From Candidatus Peribacteria bacterium (lineage in GTDB: Bacteria; Patescibacteriota; Gracilibacteria; Peribacterales; Peribacteraceae), in assembly GCA_012515645.1 (NCBI GenBank), contig JAAYXY010000097.1, forward strand, positions 1 through 5,247: 5,247 bases of DNA, given 5' to 3'. The translations under genes and the position numbers were made by a program. Positions within the stretch are counted from its first letter, which is position 1. Every line of letters starts with the position of its first letter. Below, in pieces: positions 4,922 through 5,247 of the stretch. A model generated the notes under the pieces. The model worked only from the letters and a program-made list of their open reading frames with translations, had not been told where the DNA came from and searched no databases.

Positions 4922-5247
4922 TCAGAGCGAAGCGAAAATCACTTCCGCGTCCTGCAGCGTTTCGACACGCACAAGTTGTGCACGCAGTTGTTTGGCGCCA
5001 TCCATGCCTCGAACATAACTCGCGAGGTGCTTGCGCATTTCCATCATACCGCGCTGCTCCCCCTTGTGTTCCACCGCCAAGCGGCAGTGTTGCAAAATGA
5101 CAGGAATTTTCTCTGTGAACGAACGCAGAGGCAGATCTTGCACAGAACAACCGTGGCACAGCAGGGAACAGATGTCCTGCATGAGCCACGGATTCCCCCA
5201 GGTACCACGACCGACCATCACACCGTCCAAGTTACCGAGCCGTACCG
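4922..5247 (-). CDS. tRNA-dihydrouridine synthase, C-terminal part
   Basis: FMN-dependent reduction of uridines to dihydrouridine in tRNA. About 107 C-terminal residues are visible; the frame is open past the right edge (RLGNLDGVMVGRG), so the TTG at 5230 is not the start. LDGVMVGRGTWGNPWLM matches the FMN-phosphate-binding end of the Dus TIM barrel (family form DGVMIGRGALGNPW). The helical C-domain has the conserved GMMEMRKHLASYVRGMDGAKQLR segment in the form seen in DusB-like enzymes, written here in part: MEMRKH, YVRGMDGA, KQLRAQL. The substrate position cannot be assigned without the N-terminal part, so no symbol is given. It ends 5 bp from the rplA stop on the other strand, with no room for a terminator between them. 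Confidence 0.94.
   Translation of the reverse strand, partial: VRLGNLDGVMVGRGTWGNPWLMQDICSLLCHGCSVQDLPLRSFTEKIPVILQHCRLAVEHKGEQRGMMEMRKHLASYVRGMDGAKQLRAQLVRVETLQDAEVIFASL

Noticed and set aside
1..5247. Mobile element, phage, CRISPR, toxin-antitoxin or defence genes
   Set aside because: No transposase, integrase, direct-repeat/spacer pattern or defence motif is seen; recognised genes are housekeeping or surface-glycan functions.

Overview
The window is gene-dense bacterial DNA with moderately high GC content and TGA used as a normal stop. It looks like ordinary chromosome: two ribosomal protein genes, a recombination helicase, a tRNA-modification gene, a glycosyltransferase and two unrecognised membrane proteins. 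There are no phage, transposon, CRISPR or tRNA genes. No start codon inside the window has a convincing Shine-Dalgarno sequence. The usual rplK-rplA ribosomal cluster is broken up, with no secE, nusG, rplJ or rplL beside it. A Patescibacteria/CPR-type genome would fit, but this is only a guess from gene order and style.

Layout. 1-1109 (+): the 3' part of a GT-B fold family 4 glycosyltransferase, whose start lies left of the window. Its domain linker contains tandem heptamer and hexamer repeats. 1106-2149 (-): ruvB, converging on the glycosyltransferase, with the two stop codons sharing the palindrome CTAG. 2205-2843 (+): a single-pass membrane-anchored protein of unknown function, divergent from ruvB, with a promoter whose predicted start site falls on the A of its ATG. 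2937-3359 (+): rplK (L11), behind a good sigma70-like promoter. 3482-4105 (+): a five-helix membrane protein with a very basic tail. 4206-4916 (+): rplA (L1). 4922-5247 (-): the C-terminal third of a tRNA-dihydrouridine synthase, converging on rplA with 5 bp between the stops.

The most interesting signal is non-coding. The roughly 100-bp gap before rplA can fold into a hairpin (4154-4191) that copies the L1-binding stalk of 23S rRNA: a CGUGG/CCACG helix, an asymmetric loop with GAG on the short side, then a GCC-containing helix. This is the expected form of an L1 autoregulatory site. Here it sits directly ahead of rplA rather than ahead of rplK, which fits the separation of the two genes by the membrane protein gene. 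The second notable element is the repeat tract in the glycosyltransferase. It could change the reading frame by slippage and has strong quadruplex potential on the opposite strand.
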